From an uncultured Actinomycetes bacterium (GTDB lineage: Bacteria > Actinomycetota > Actinomycetes > Nanopelagicales > Nanopelagicaceae): a stretch of 64,000 nt of DNA. The first letter of the stretch is position 1. Every line of letters begins with the position of its first letter. Below, one piece after another: positions 53,956 through 64,000 of the stretch. Where the stretch lies: contig CAILJM010000019.1 in the NCBI GenBank assembly GCA_903834515.1, positions 1 to 64,000 of the forward strand, read 5' to 3'. The position numbers and the translations under genes were made by a program. The notes beneath the pieces were generated by a model. The model did no database searches and had not been told where the DNA came from. It saw nothing but the letters and a program-made list of their open reading frames with translations.

Positions 53956-56294
53956 GCCCAGAGAATGCAGTAGTAACTGAGGTCGAAATGATTACCGTCG
54001 TGATTGACGGTTTCGATGTAACCGTTCCTAAAGGAACTCTCGTAATCCGTGCAGCAGAGAAGCTCGGCATCCAGATTCCACGGTTCTGTGACCACCCTCT
54101 TCTCTCACCTGCTGGTGCTTGTCGCCAATGCCTTGTTGATATTGAGATCAATGGTCGCGCATTTCCAAAACCTCAAGCTTCGTGCACGATTCCGGTTGAA
54201 AATGGCATGATCGTAAAGACCCAATTAACTTCTGAAGTGGCAGATAAGGCTCAAAAAGGAATTATGGAGCTGCTTCTGATTAACCACCCTCTTGATTGCC
54301 CGGTCTGTGACAAGGGCGGGGAGTGCCCACTACAAAACCAAGCGATGAGTAATGGGCGAACTGAAACTCGTTACGAAGGTGTGAAACGTACCTTCGATAA
54401 GCCTTCTGCAATCTCTTCTCAGGTATTGCTTGATCGCGAACGTTGCGTTCTCTGTGCTCGATGCACGCGCTTTAGTAATGAAATCGCCGGCGATCCATTC
54501 ATTACACTGAATGAGCGCGGCGCTCTGCAGCAAGTTGGTATTTATGAGAAGGATCCATTCCTATCGTATTTCTCTGGCAACACAGTTCAAATCTGCCCAG
54601 TTGGAGCCCTTACCGGCGCTTCTTATCGATTCCGTTCACGTCCCTTTGACCTCGTTTCAACTCCATCAGCCTGCGAGCATTGCGCTTCAGGATGTTCGAT
54701 GCGAACAGATGTGCGTCGAGGTAAGACGCTTCGACGACTTGCTGGCGAGGATGCAGAAGTAAATGAAGAGTGGAACTGCGACAAGGGCCGCTGGGCATTC
54801 AAATACATCACCAATAAAGAGCGTCTTGCACATCCAATGGTGCGTGGTGAAGATGGCGAACTTCATGAGGCTTCTTGGCCAGAAGCCCTTGCCCGTGCAG
54901 CCGCTGGATTGAAAGGAAAGCGCGCTGGCGTTTTAGTCGGCGGTCGCGGAACAGTTGAAGATTCCTATGCCTATGCGAAGTTTGCGCGCGTTGCTTTGCA
55001 GACAAACGATATTGATTTTAGAGCTCGACTTCATTCAGATGAAGAGGCTTCATTCCTTGCATCGACAGCGTTAAATCTGACTGTTTCTTACCGAGATCTA
55101 GATAGAGCCGACCACGTAGTTTTGGTTGACTTTGAACCAGAAGATGAATCTCCGATTGTTTTCCTTCGTCTCTACAAGCAAGTGCGCAAACGTGGATTGC
55201 GAATCACAACTGTCACACAAGTAATGAGTCGTGGTTCGGAGAAGTTGCAGGCGTCAGCTGTTGCCTCCCTTGCATCAGTCACGGAACTCACTGATAAATC
55301 AGTGATTCTGGTTGGCGAACGAGCAAGTGAAGTTACGGGTCAATTTACTTCTGCAGTTAAATTAGCTTCGAGCACTGGAGCGAAAATTGCATGGATTCCT
55401 CGCCGTGCCGGAGAAGTTGGAGCCCTCGTTGCTGGTGCACTAGGAAATCTTCTCCCAGGTGGGCGCCCGGTATCTGATGCAGCAGCTCGTGTAGATATTC
55501 AGAGCGCGTGGGGAGTTAACAACCTTCCGACCGCTAACGGCCGTGCCACATGGCAGATCCTTGAAGCAGCTTCTTCAGGAGAACTCGATGCCGTAGTAAT
55601 TGGGGGAGTAGATCCACTCGATATTTCAACAGAGGCACTCGGTCAGCTACTCAATAAATCAACCTTTGTTCTCTCCCTCGAGATTTCGCATTCAGCGATC
55701 ACCGCAATTGCAGATGTTGTACTTCCGGTTGCTGCAGTCTCAGAGAAGAGCGGTTCACTCCTTAACTGGGAAGGACGTCCACGATTCTTCGAGAAAGCAA
55801 TTACTGAATCGCTCACCCGAAGTGATCTCCGAATTCTTTCCATGCTCGCCGATGAGATGGGTACTCCAATAAATCTCCCATCTGCAAAGGCCGCAGCTTC
55901 AGAGTTACAAGCAATCGGAAAATGGGATGGCGCAGTAATTTCCATGACGGAATCCCCTCTTGCTCCAGCTCAGACAGTCAGCGGGAATCAAGCAATTTTG
56001 CACTCATGGCGACAGCTTCTTGATCTAGGCACTCTTCAAGGTGGCGAAGAAAACTTGGCAGGTACCGCCCGAGCAGCAGAGGTAGTGATCTCTGAAGCTC
56101 GTGCATCCGCTCTTGGAGTTTCATCTGGTGACCTGCTTTCAATCTCAACTGCCCGTGGATCGATATCAGCTCCTGCACGAATCGGAAAGATCTCGGATTC
56201 AGATATTTGGGTTCCACGTAACTCGCTCGGCTCTCAGTGCATTGCAAGCCTCGGAGCTGCAAGCGGACTAGTAGTAACGGTGGTGAAGGCATGA
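53952..56294 (+). CDS. nuoG: NADH-quinone oxidoreductase subunit G (iron-sulfur wire)
   Basis: The 780-residue subunit has four cluster sites. The [2Fe-2S] site is C46/C57/C60/C78, the His-ligated [4Fe-4S] site is H112/C116/C119/C125, and a second [4Fe-4S] site is C165/C168/C171/C215. The optional N7 site C241/C244/C248/C276 is also complete. The rest is a molybdopterin oxidoreductase-like domain that has lost its cofactor role in complex I. N7 is absent from many complex I enzymes but kept here. Confidence 0.96.
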   Translation: MSPENAVVTEVEMITVVIDGFDVTVPKGTLVIRAAEKLGIQIPRFCDHPLLSPAGACRQCLVDIEINGRAFPKPQASCTIPVENGMIVKTQLTSEVADKAQKGIMELLLINHPLDCPVCDKGGECPLQNQAMSNGRTETRYEGVKRTFDKPSAISSQVLLDRERCVLCARCTRFSNEIAGDPFITLNERGALQQVGIYEKDPFLSYFSGNTVQICPVGALTGASYRFRSRPFDLVSTPSACEHCASGCSMRTDVRRGKTLRRLAGEDAEVNEEWNCDKGRWAFKYITNKERLAHPMVRGEDGELHEASWPEALARAAAGLKGKRAGVLVGGRGTVEDSYAYAKFARVALQTNDIDFRARLHSDEEASFLASTALNLTVSYRDLDRADHVVLVDFEPEDESPIVFLRLYKQVRKRGLRITTVTQVMSRGSEKLQASAVASLASVTELTDKSVILVGERASEVTGQFTSAVKLASSTGAKIAWIPRRAGEVGALVAGALGNLLPGGRPVSDAAARVDIQSAWGVNNLPTANGRATWQILEAASSGELDAVVIGGVDPLDISTEALGQLLNKSTFVLSLEISHSAITAIADVVLPVAAVSEKSGSLLNWEGRPRFFEKAITESLTRSDLRILSMLADEMGTPINLPSAKAAASELQAIGKWDGAVISMTESPLAPAQTVSGNQAILHSWRQLLDLGTLQGGEENLAGTARAAEVVISEARASALGVSSGDLLSISTARGSISAPARIGKISDSDIWVPRNSLGSQCIASLGAASGLVVTVVKA

Positions 56295-57517
56295 ACGCTG
56301 CATCCATAATCGGAAATGATCCAGGGTGGTTGATCGCGGTTAAGGGGCTAATCGTCTTTGTGCTCTGCGTGGTCCTTACTCTCATGTCAGTCTGGGGCGA
56401 GCGGCGAATCGTTGCTCGTATGCAGATGCGACTTGGGCCTAATCGCGTGGGACCATTTGGATTACTTCAATCTCTCGCCGATGGTGTGAAACTTGCTCTT
56501 AAAGAAGATCTCATCCCTAAAGCCGCAGACAGAATTGTTTTCGTCATTGCGCCAGTTATCAGCGCTACGACCTGCTTCATGTCCTTTGCCGTAATGCCCC
56601 TCACTGGGAAGGTCTCCCTCTTCGGACATAAGACCGTCATGCAGTTGACTGACCTACCGGTTGGCGTTCTGTACGTGCTTGCGATCGCCTCTGTCGGTGT
56701 CTACGGAATTGTCTTGGCAGGATGGTCCTCAGGATCTACGTATCCGTTGCTCGGTGGACTTCGCTCAAGCGCACAAGTGATCTCTTACGAAGTCGCCATG
56801 GGACTCTCACTCGTTGCAGTCTTTATCTACGCGGGCTCTATGTCGACCTCGGATATTGTTGCAGCGCAGCACAAATGGTGGTTTGCGGTTGTGCTATTTC
56901 CTTCCTTTATTATTTATGCAATTTCTATGGTCGGAGAGACGAACCGCGCCCCATTCGATCTCGCTGAAGCCGAGGGTGAACTGGTCGGTGGATTCCATAC
57001 CGAGTACTCATCTCTTAAATTCGCACTCTTCTTCCTTGCAGAATATGTAAATATTGTTGCAGTTTCATCTCTTGCTACGACTCTCTTCCTTGGCGGATAT
57101 CACGCACTTCCTGGATTGGGTTTCACAGAGAATTGGCTCGGCGGTTGGTTCTGCATGGTCTGGTTCTTCATAAAAGTAATTGGTTTCTTCTACCTCTTTG
57201 TCTGGCTTCGCGGAACGCTTCCTCGGATGCGATATGACCAATTCATGAAGTTTGGTTGGAAGGTCCTCATCCCTGTCTCGCTTCTATGGATTTTGGTTGT
57301 CTCTACCCTCCGCGTCATGTCATCGCGCGGAGAGCCTCGTACAGTGATTGCAGCCTTTACGTTTGGCATCGTCCTCATCATCATGGCGGGTAGCTCTCTC
57401 TATGAACGGTCAGTTCGAAAAGCTTCACAGGATGAATTGCCAGATAGCAGCGTTCAGCCTTCATTCCCAGTCCCGCATGTTTCAGGAATCAATCGAGTGG
57501 AGAGCATCAATGGCTAA
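56291..57517 (+). CDS. nuoH: NADH-quinone oxidoreductase subunit H
   Basis: The 408-residue membrane subunit has about eight helices and links the quinone site to the proton pumps. [20 protein letters not shown] and [20 protein letters not shown] are diagnostic. It has a C-terminal extension of about 50 polar residues. The ATG at 56291 overlaps nuoG by ATGA and is preferred to an upstream start inside nuoG. Confidence 0.96.
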   Translation: MNAASIIGNDPGWLIAVKGLIVFVLCVVLTLMSVWGERRIVARMQMRLGPNRVGPFGLLQSLADGVKLALKEDLIPKAADRIVFVIAPVISATTCFMSFAVMPLTGKVSLFGHKTVMQLTDLPVGVLYVLAIASVGVYGIVLAGWSSGSTYPLLGGLRSSAQVISYEVAMGLSLVAVFIYAGSMSTSDIVAAQHKWWFAVVLFPSFIIYAISMVGETNRAPFDLAEAEGELVGGFHTEYSSLKFALFFLAEYVNIVAVSSLATTLFLGGYHALPGLGFTENWLGGWFCMVWFFIKVIGFFYLFVWLRGTLPRMRYDQFMKFGWKVLIPVSLLWILVVSTLRVMSSRGEPRTVIAAFTFGIVLIIMAGSSLYERSVRKASQDELPDSSVQPSFPVPHVSGINRVESING

Positions 57518-58145
57518 CGAAACTCCTCATGAGTTAACACCGCGCGATGGTGAATTCGGTCTGGCGAAAGCTGCCTCCGAAAGTTCTCCCATTCTCGATC
57601 AATCTGCCGGTAGTTTCTTCAAGCAACTTTTGGGATTCTGGGTCACCTTTGTCACCCAATTCAAAAAAGTAAATACGGTGCAATACCCAGAAGTTAAGGA
57701 ACCAACTGCTGAGCGGTTCCATGGTCGTCATCAATTAAATCGCCACCCAGATGGTTTAGAGAAGTGCATCGGTTGTGAACTTTGCGCTTGGGCATGTCCT
57801 GCAGATGCGATTTTCGTTGAAGGCGGAGATAACACGCCAGATGCCCAATACTCACCAGGGGAGCGCTACGGCAAGGTCTATCAAATTAATTATCTTCGAT
57901 GTGTTTTCTGTGGGCTCTGCATTGAGGCGTGCCCAACTCGAGCACTCACGATGACAAATGAATATGAGTTGGCAGACGATACTCGAGGAAAATTAATCTT
58001 TGAAAAAGAAGATCTCCTTGCACCACTTCGTCAGGGGATGTTGATGCCGCCACATCCAATGTATCCAGATTCCACCGATACTACGTACTACAAAGGTGAA
58101 GTCCCTGGTTCTCATCCTTCTCAGGAGAAGAACACTCATGTTTAA
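57510..58145 (+). CDS. nuoI: NADH-quinone oxidoreductase subunit I (two 4Fe-4S clusters)
   Basis: The 211-residue ferredoxin-like subunit has C86/C89/C92 with C141, and C131/C134/C137 with C96. These form the two [4Fe-4S] clusters N6a and N6b in [12 protein letters not shown] and [12 protein letters not shown]. The N-terminal segment of about 35 residues is an extension. The ATG at 57510 gives an 8-base overlap with nuoH; the longer frame from 57348 would lie within nuoH. Confidence 0.96.
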   Translation: MANETPHELTPRDGEFGLAKAASESSPILDQSAGSFFKQLLGFWVTFVTQFKKVNTVQYPEVKEPTAERFHGRHQLNRHPDGLEKCIGCELCAWACPADAIFVEGGDNTPDAQYSPGERYGKVYQINYLRCVFCGLCIEACPTRALTMTNEYELADDTRGKLIFEKEDLLAPLRQGMLMPPHPMYPDSTDTTYYKGEVPGSHPSQEKNTHV

Positions 58146-58914
58146 AATGGCCCTTCAAGTCGGCAGTACTCATACACCCGAAGCAGTTCTCTTCTGGATA
58201 ATGGCTCCGATGGCAGTTCTTGCAGCCCTCGGAATGCTCTTAGTCAAAAAGGCAGTGCACTCGGCCTTGCTACTTGCTTGGGTGATGATCACGCTAGCGA
58301 TTTTTTACATCGCCGAAGATGCGCTATTTCTCGGAATCGTGCAGGTAGTGGTCTACACAGGCGCCGTAATGATGCTCTTCTTGTTTATCTTGATGCTGGT
58401 CGGTGTCGACAGCTCTGATTCACTCGTAGAAAACATTAAAGGCCAGCGTCCCGCGGCGATCCTTGCGGCGATTGGCTTTGGCGGGCTTCTGCTCTCGCTC
58501 ATCGGTAGAGCTGTAAGCCACACGGCAGCGGTCGGATTGACCGCAACTAACGCTGACGGAAATGTTCAAGGCATCGCACAACAATTATTTACTCGATATG
58601 TGTGGGCCTTTGAAGTTGTCTCTGCGCTACTTATAACCGCCGCACTTGGCGCAATGGTGCTTGCTCATAGTGAGCGTAAACATATCTCTCAACGTCAACT
58701 CTCAGTCGATCGTTTCCGGCAGGCATCGCTTGCAGATACCGCTGGACTTCCGGCATCAGGAGTTTATGCCCGACATAACGCGGTGGATGTGCCAGCGCTT
58801 TTGCCGGATGGAAGCGCTGCACCAACATCGATCTCATCCACGCTCGAGGCTCGCGGTGACATTATCGCCAGCGAGCCATTTGAGTTGACTGCGAACGAGG
58901 AGGAGGAAAACTAA
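58138..58914 (+). CDS. nuoJ: NADH-quinone oxidoreductase subunit J
   Basis: The 258-residue membrane subunit has five helices in its first 180 residues. [20 protein letters not shown] is the conserved third-helix sequence with its pi-bulge region. A polar C-terminal tail of about 75 residues extends beyond the E. coli length, as in other actinobacteria. AGGAG at 58122-58126 supports the ATG at 58138; an ATG nine bases later is the alternative. Confidence 0.94.
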   Translation: MFKMALQVGSTHTPEAVLFWIMAPMAVLAALGMLLVKKAVHSALLLAWVMITLAIFYIAEDALFLGIVQVVVYTGAVMMLFLFILMLVGVDSSDSLVENIKGQRPAAILAAIGFGGLLLSLIGRAVSHTAAVGLTATNADGNVQGIAQQLFTRYVWAFEVVSALLITAALGAMVLAHSERKHISQRQLSVDRFRQASLADTAGLPASGVYARHNAVDVPALLPDGSAAPTSISSTLEARGDIIASEPFELTANEEEEN

Positions 58915-59213
58915 TGGATATCTCAAATTACATCTACCTCTCAGCGATTCTCTTCACCATCGGCGCGATTGGCGTCGTCGTTCGCAGAAATGCCATCGTC
59001 GTCTTCATGTGTGTTGAATTAATGTTAAATGCGGCAAATCTCGCCTTTGTTACCTTCTCGCGCATCAACGGAAATTTGGATGGACAGATTGCATCCTTCT
59101 TCACGATGGTGGTCGCGGCTTGTGAAGTGGTTGTTGGCCTTGCGATCATCGTCACGATGTATCGCTCCCGTCGATCGGCATCTGTTGATGATGCTAGTTT
59201 GTTGAAGCGATAG
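58914..59213 (+). CDS. nuoK: NADH-quinone oxidoreductase subunit K
   Basis: The 99-residue subunit has three helices. [18 protein letters not shown] carries the conserved membrane glutamate of the second helix, and [15 protein letters not shown] carries the next. These glutamates take part in proton transfer. It shares one base with nuoJ and lies two bases before nuoL. Confidence 0.96.
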   Translation: MDISNYIYLSAILFTIGAIGVVVRRNAIVVFMCVELMLNAANLAFVTFSRINGNLDGQIASFFTMVVAACEVVVGLAIIVTMYRSRRSASVDDASLLKR

Positions 59214-59215
59214 TC

Positions 59216-61105
59216 ATGACTACAAGTACTCATCTTCTTTATTTGATCGCGCTCCCTCTCTTTAGTTCAGCCTTTCTGCTCTTGCTGGGACGCATCGCTG
59301 ATAAGTGGGGACATATCCTTGCCACCTTGATCTCAGCGTCAACATTCGGAGTCGGCCTCGTTGAATTCTTTGCCATGCGCAGTCGTTCCGGCGATGCCAG
59401 AGCCGCAACCCAACGTATCTTTGAATGGATCTCTGTCGGGAGTTTTAAGGTTGATGCTTCCCTTCTGTTAGACCAACTGAGCATCTGTTTTGTCCTCCTC
59501 ATCACTGGAGTAGGCACTCTTATTCATATTTATTCAATTGCATATATGTCACATGACCGTGACCGCAGACGTTTCTTTGCCTATCTCAATCTCTTCGTTG
59601 CGGCGATGTTGCTCCTCGTTCTCGGGGATTCCTATCTCAATCTTTATGTGGGATGGGAAGGCGTGGGTCTGGCTTCCTACCTGCTCATTGGATTCTGGAA
59701 TGAGCGACCTGCCTATGCAACCGCTGCGAAGAAGGCGTTTATTGCTAACCGAGTAGGCGATATTGGCCTCTCACTCGCCATCATGATTGCCTTTACGCAA
59801 TTTGGTTCTGTCACCTTTGCTGGTGTTAAGGCAGGGGCTCCTCATGCATCAGCCGCTGCGCTCACCGCAATTGGCGCAATGTTGTTACTTGCTGCTGCCG
59901 GAAAATCAGCACAGTTCCCACTTCAATCTTGGTTGGGCGATGCGATGGCGGGTCCTACACCAGTATCTGCACTCATCCATGCCGCAACTATGGTGACGGC
60001 AGGCGTTTATCTCATCACTCGCTCGAGTTTCATATTTGATGCCTCAGCAACTTCACGTCTTCTCGTAGTTATTGTTGGTGCCATAACTCTCCTCTTCGGA
60101 GCGATCGTCGGTACTGCGAAAGATGATATTAAGAAGGCTCTTGCTGCATCAACAATGTCGCAAATTGGTTACATGATTTTGGCGACTGGGCTCGGCCCAG
60201 TGGGATATGCATTTGCGATTATGCATCTCCTTACCCATGGCTTCTTCAAGGCAAGCATGTTCCTGGGTGCAGGATCTGTAATGCATGGAATGAATGATGA
60301 AGTAAATATGCGTAAATACGGCGGTCTCGGAAAAGTCATGCCAATCACCGCAGCCACCTTTGGGTTGGGATATTTGGCAATCATTGGTGTACCGCCATTC
60401 GCAGGTTTCTACTCAAAAGATAAGATCATCGAGACCGCCTTCAATGCGGGCGGTACTCGAGGTGTTCTGCTCGGCGGAGCAGCGCTTCTTGGCGCAATGA
60501 TCACCGCTTTTTATATGACGCGGGTATTTGTGCTTACTTTTAGCGGCGAGAAGCGGTGGGATGAAAAAGCACATCCTCATGAGTCACCTTCCCTCATGTG
60601 GATTCCGATGGTTGTTCTCTCTATTGGCTCAGTCGCATCTGGCTTCTTGTTGAGCAAGGGGAGCGCCCTCGTTCATTGGCTGGCTCCCGTTGTAAATTCA
60701 AGCAACGTTGAAAGTGGCAAGGAACTCATGCCTCCGGTAGTTGTTTCAGCGCTGGCGCTCGGCGTAGTGATTATCGGTGTCTTCGCCGCGATTGTTAAGT
60801 ACCGAAAGAGCGTCCCACTTGAAGCTCCAACAGGTTCTCTCCTTACACGTTTTGCACGGCGCGATCTTGGTCAAGACGATTTCAACCACAACGTTCTTGT
60901 TCGCCCGGGTCGAGCGATCACGCAGGCACTTCTGGGTATTGATCATAAATTTGTCGATGGCATAGTTCGTGCAGTCGGTTGGACACTCTCGTATCTCTCG
61001 ATTTCACTTAAGAAGGTCCAAAATGGATATGTACGAAGTTATGCGCTCCTCATGACTGCAGGTGCAGTCGCCCTTCTCGCAGCAATTTGGTTGGTAACAC
61101 TATGA
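59216..61105 (+). CDS. nuoL: NADH-quinone oxidoreductase subunit L (antiporter-like)
   Basis: The 629-residue membrane subunit has about 16 helices. [20 protein letters not shown] carries the conserved helix-5 glutamate. [20 protein letters not shown] and [17 protein letters not shown] hold the key lysine and histidine region. The long lateral helix lies near the C-terminus. It pumps protons at the distal end of complex I. It overlaps nuoM by ATGA. Confidence 0.97.
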   Translation: MTTSTHLLYLIALPLFSSAFLLLLGRIADKWGHILATLISASTFGVGLVEFFAMRSRSGDARAATQRIFEWISVGSFKVDASLLLDQLSICFVLLITGVGTLIHIYSIAYMSHDRDRRRFFAYLNLFVAAMLLLVLGDSYLNLYVGWEGVGLASYLLIGFWNERPAYATAAKKAFIANRVGDIGLSLAIMIAFTQFGSVTFAGVKAGAPHASAAALTAIGAMLLLAAAGKSAQFPLQSWLGDAMAGPTPVSALIHAATMVTAGVYLITRSSFIFDASATSRLLVVIVGAITLLFGAIVGTAKDDIKKALAASTMSQIGYMILATGLGPVGYAFAIMHLLTHGFFKASMFLGAGSVMHGMNDEVNMRKYGGLGKVMPITAATFGLGYLAIIGVPPFAGFYSKDKIIETAFNAGGTRGVLLGGAALLGAMITAFYMTRVFVLTFSGEKRWDEKAHPHESPSLMWIPMVVLSIGSVASGFLLSKGSALVHWLAPVVNSSNVESGKELMPPVVVSALALGVVIIGVFAAIVKYRKSVPLEAPTGSLLTRFARRDLGQDDFNHNVLVRPGRAITQALLGIDHKFVDGIVRAVGWTLSYLSISLKKVQNGYVRSYALLMTAGAVALLAAIWLVTL

Positions 61106-62607
61106 GCCTTCTGACTGTTCTCGAACTCACTCCACTTGTTGGTGCAGCACTCTTGTATGCCGTCCCAAAGACGAATGCGAAGTTGATCAAGCAAGTGGCA
61201 TTTGTACTCTCACTCGTAGCGCTAGCCATTTCAGCTCTCATTGCTTACCGCTTTAAGAGCAATGTTTCAGGAATGCAGTTCGTTGAGTCGCATAGTTGGA
61301 TCTCAAACTTTGGAATCCGCTATGCAGTTGGGATCGATGGGCTAGCCCTTGTTTTAATCCTACTTACTACGATCTTGACCCCTATCGTCTTTCTTGCCGG
61401 ATGGAACGAGGCAGATAACGGTCGCTGGAGCGTGCGAACCTTCTACGTCTTGATGCTTGTGCTCGAAAGTTCAATGGTGGGAGTCTTCGCCGCTACTGAC
61501 GTATTCCTCTTCTATGTGATCTTTGAAGCGATGCTCATACCGGTCTATCTATTGATTGGCGGTTATGGCCGAGGCGAGCGTGCGGCAGCTGCAATGAAAT
61601 TCCTCCTCTATTCCCTTCTTGGCGGGCTACTCATGCTCGCGGCAGTTATTGGGATTTACATCATCTCAACTAACCAAATTGGTGGCACTTTCGATACGGC
61701 TAAATTAGCGACGCTTCATATCGATTCCGGCACAGAGAATTTTCTCTTCCTTGGTTTCTTTATTGCCTTTGCAATCAAGGCGCCACTCTGGCCCTTCCAT
61801 ACCTGGCTTCCGAGCGCAGCAAAATCTGCGACCCCAGCAACTTCTGTACTCCTACTTGGCGTACTAGATAAGGTCGGAACCTACGGAATGATCCGTTTTT
61901 GTATCACGCTCTTTCCACATGCGACCAAGACATTTACCCCGTTGATCATCGCGCTTTCGATCATCTCGATTCTCTATGGTGCCTTTATGGCGATTGGCCA
62001 GCGAGATATTAACGGCTTGATTGCATTTACCTCGATAAGTCACTTTGGATTTATCGTGCTTGGAATCTTCGCGATGACTTCGCAGGGAATCTCGGGGGCG
62101 ACTTTGTACATGGTTAATCATGGCTTCTCTACGGCAGCGCTCTTCCTCGTGGCGGGATGGATGATTGCAAGGCGCAACTCCTCGCAGATTGAGGATTTCG
62201 GTGGCCTGCAAAGAGTTACTCCGGTGATGGCGTGGTCTTTCTTTATCGCAGGAATGTCCGCCCTCGCTCTTCCAGGCATCTCGAGTTTTGTCAGCGAATT
62301 TCTCGTTCTAGTGGGCACATTCACTCGATATCCCGTGGCGGCAATTCTTGGAACTACCGGAATCGTCCTTGCCGCTTTATATGTATTAATTACCGTTCAA
62401 CGTTCACTCCATGGTCCAGTTGCACCAAGTAATGAAGGAATTTCAGATCTTAATCTTCGCGAGAAGATTTCGATCGCCCCGGTCATTGCACTTCTAGTGA
62501 TTATGGGCTTCTTCCCAAAGCCAGTGCTAGATTGGATTAATCCGAGCACCAATCAGACGTTACAAGCTGCAGGGTATACAGATCCGCTTCCAAAGGCAGG
62601 TAAGTAA
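61102..62607 (+). CDS. nuoM: NADH-quinone oxidoreductase subunit M (antiporter-like)
   Basis: The 501-residue membrane subunit has about 14 helices. [20 protein letters not shown] has the conserved glutamate, and [20 protein letters not shown] carries the pumping lysine. The ATG at 61102 overlaps the nuoL stop by ATGA and is preferred to an upstream start at 61087. It shares one base with nuoN. Confidence 0.97.
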   Translation: MSLLTVLELTPLVGAALLYAVPKTNAKLIKQVAFVLSLVALAISALIAYRFKSNVSGMQFVESHSWISNFGIRYAVGIDGLALVLILLTTILTPIVFLAGWNEADNGRWSVRTFYVLMLVLESSMVGVFAATDVFLFYVIFEAMLIPVYLLIGGYGRGERAAAAMKFLLYSLLGGLLMLAAVIGIYIISTNQIGGTFDTAKLATLHIDSGTENFLFLGFFIAFAIKAPLWPFHTWLPSAAKSATPATSVLLLGVLDKVGTYGMIRFCITLFPHATKTFTPLIIALSIISILYGAFMAIGQRDINGLIAFTSISHFGFIVLGIFAMTSQGISGATLYMVNHGFSTAALFLVAGWMIARRNSSQIEDFGGLQRVTPVMAWSFFIAGMSALALPGISSFVSEFLVLVGTFTRYPVAAILGTTGIVLAALYVLITVQRSLHGPVAPSNEGISDLNLREKISIAPVIALLVIMGFFPKPVLDWINPSTNQTLQAAGYTDPLPKAGK

Positions 62608-64000
62608 TGTTCACCTCACCGAATTTGAATTATGCCCTCTTGGCACCGATCCTCATCGTTCTAGCAGGGGCGTTATTAGGTGTCGGCGTTGAAGCCTTTG
62701 CACGAAAAGAATTGCGTGCTCCACTTCAACTAGGAATCGCACTTCTCTCTGTGGCCGCTGCATTTCTCCAACTCATGCGAGTTCGTGATCAACGTTCAAT
62801 CACGGCGGCGATCGACTCATTCTCTTTTGATGGCGCAACTGTATTTATGCAGGCTGCGATCTTGGTTCTCTCCTTCTTTGCAATTTTGTTGATCTCAGAT
62901 GGCGGAAATTTCACCGCGCAAGCATCTGCAATCCCGGGCTCAGAGGATGAACATTCCTCAATCGCTGAGGGAAAGAGCCAAACTGAGGTATTCCCACTGA
63001 CTCTCTTTGCAATCAGTGGAATGATGCTTTTTCCGGCTGCTACAGATCTGATCACACTCTTCGTTGCCCTTGAAGTGCTCTCACTGCCACTCTATTTGAT
63101 GGCTGGCCTTTCACGTCGTCGTCGACTTCTCTCGCAGGAAGCGGCGCTCAAATATTTCCTCCTTGGAGCTTATTCATCGGCCTTCTTCTTATTCGGCGGG
63201 GCCTTCCTCTACGGCTATTCAGGATCGCTCTCACTCAACTCAATAGCGATCGCAATTTCAAGCAATACCGGAAATGATATTTTCCTCTTGCTCGGAATTG
63301 TCTTTCTCATGGTGGGGCTGCTCTTCAAGATTGGCGCAGTTCCTTTCCATGCTTGGACTCCAGATGTATATCAAGGAGCTCCAACGCCAATCACCGGATT
63401 TATGGCCGCTTGCACAAAGATCGCAGCCATCGGCGCAATGTTGCGAATTTTCTACGTTGCTTTAGCAGGGGATCAAGTTCAGTGGCGACCTATCGTGACT
63501 GTCATCAGCATCGTCACAATGCTCGTGGGTGCAATTGCAGCGATGTCACAACGAGATGTGAAACGAACCCTCGCATTCTCATCTATAGCTCATGCAGGAT
63601 TCTTACTCACTGGAATTGTTGCGCTGAATCAATCTGGGCTTAAGGCATCTCTCTTCTACCTTGTTGCATATGGATTCGCCACAATCGGTGCCTTCGCAGT
63701 TGTCACATTAGTCCGTGATTCAGCCGGTGAAGTTACTGATATTAATCGCTGGGTTGGTCTCGGAAAGAAGTCACCGCTCATCGCTGGCTCGTTCTGCCTC
63801 TTCTTGCTCAGTTTTGGTGGGATTCCTCTAACCAGTGGTTTTATTGCAAAATTCTCGATTTTCACTGCCGCTTACGAAAGTGGAAATACATCGGTGGTTG
63901 TCTTTGGTGTGCTCACCAGTGCGATTGCTCTCTTCTTCTACCTTCGAGTAATTGTGATGCTCTTCTTTACCGAACCTAAGAGTGATGCCGTGACTGTTTC
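62607..64000 (+). CDS. nuoN: NADH-quinone oxidoreductase subunit N, 3' end beyond the window
   Basis: From the ATG at 62607 (TAATG overlap with nuoM) the frame stays open for 464 codons to the right edge, so the C-terminus is missing. LFVALEVLSLPLYLMAG has the conserved glutamate, FKIGAVPFHAWTPDVYQGAP the lysine and quinone-side motif, and TLAFSSIAHAGFLLTG follows. A polar stretch with many Glu and Ser residues near 105-130 is inserted between early helices. It is the last antiporter-like subunit of the operon. Confidence 0.95.
   Translation, partial: MFTSPNLNYALLAPILIVLAGALLGVGVEAFARKELRAPLQLGIALLSVAAAFLQLMRVRDQRSITAAIDSFSFDGATVFMQAAILVLSFFAILLISDGGNFTAQASAIPGSEDEHSSIAEGKSQTEVFPLTLFAISGMMLFPAATDLITLFVALEVLSLPLYLMAGLSRRRRLLSQEAALKYFLLGAYSSAFFLFGGAFLYGYSGSLSLNSIAIAISSNTGNDIFLLLGIVFLMVGLLFKIGAVPFHAWTPDVYQGAPTPITGFMAACTKIAAIGAMLRIFYVALAGDQVQWRPIVTVISIVTMLVGAIAAMSQRDVKRTLAFSSIAHAGFLLTGIVALNQSGLKASLFYLVAYGFATIGAFAVVTLVRDSAGEVTDINRWVGLGKKSPLIAGSFCLFLLSFGGIPLTSGFIAKFSIFTAAYESGNTSVVVFGVLTSAIALFFYLRVIVMLFFTEPKSDAVTV

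Noticed and set aside
1-64000. Mobile elements, CRISPR arrays, tRNA or rRNA genes and defence islands
   Set aside because: No transposase, integrase, phage or defence-gene sequence, no regularly spaced long repeats and no cloverleaf-like sequence were found. Every long stretch is explained by core chromosomal genes.

Overview
The window is an ordinary, gene-dense stretch of chromosome from an actinobacterium with moderate G+C. It carries 62 protein-coding genes, almost no spacer DNA (longest gap about 230 bases), and no rRNA, tRNA, CRISPR, insertion sequence or prophage that I can see. Gene order points to Actinobacteria: tilS-hpt-ftsH-folE-folP-folB-folK-panC-nadB-nadC-coaX-lysS-clpC, clpC-mutY-radA, an XPB helicase next to its helicase-associated partner, a histidine phosphatase-resA-ccdA-resB-ccsB cluster followed by menA/E/B/C/D/F/G, and a 14-gene nuoA-N operon. 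Short spacers, overlapping stops and starts, middling G+C and salvage-style genes (BioY) fit a streamlined freshwater actinobacterium such as the acI/Nanopelagicales group. That taxonomic guess is inference only.

Layout. 1-8245: a Tat-exported protein (cut by the left edge), a TPR protein, a SpoU-type RNA methyltransferase, a PBP4-type carboxypeptidase, haem farnesyltransferase CtaB, MetZ, a two-gene ABC exporter and a secreted NlpC/P60 hydrolase. 8278-22914: the tilS to clpC block, covering tRNA modification, purine salvage, membrane proteolysis, folate, pantothenate/CoA and NAD synthesis, lysyl-tRNA synthetase, an ArgA-like acetyltransferase and ClpC. 22911-30598: mutY, radA, a cysteine-cluster protein, proC, two secreted proteins (one a probable metalloprotease) and a small glutaredoxin-like protein. 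30585-36289 (minus strand): XPB helicase, M20 peptidase, helicase-associated protein and a HAD phosphatase. 36351-48883: System II cytochrome c maturation, then menaquinone synthesis (menA, menE, menB, menC, menD, menF, menG) with bioY. 49116-64000: proton-pumping NADH dehydrogenase, with nuoN cut by the right edge.

The respiratory genes form one theme: CtaB supplies haem O for a terminal oxidase, ResA/CcdA/ResB/CcsB mature cytochrome c, the Men enzymes make the quinone, and Nuo reduces it.

I found no new multi-gene system. The strongest non-gene signal is regulatory. At many transcription-unit starts a TANNNT -10 hexamer sits exactly six bases before the ATG or GTG, which predicts leaderless mRNAs. 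At menE/menB a single TAGGCTA can serve as the -10 for both directions. The nuo promoter has two 6-4-6 inverted repeats upstream that look like regulator sites.
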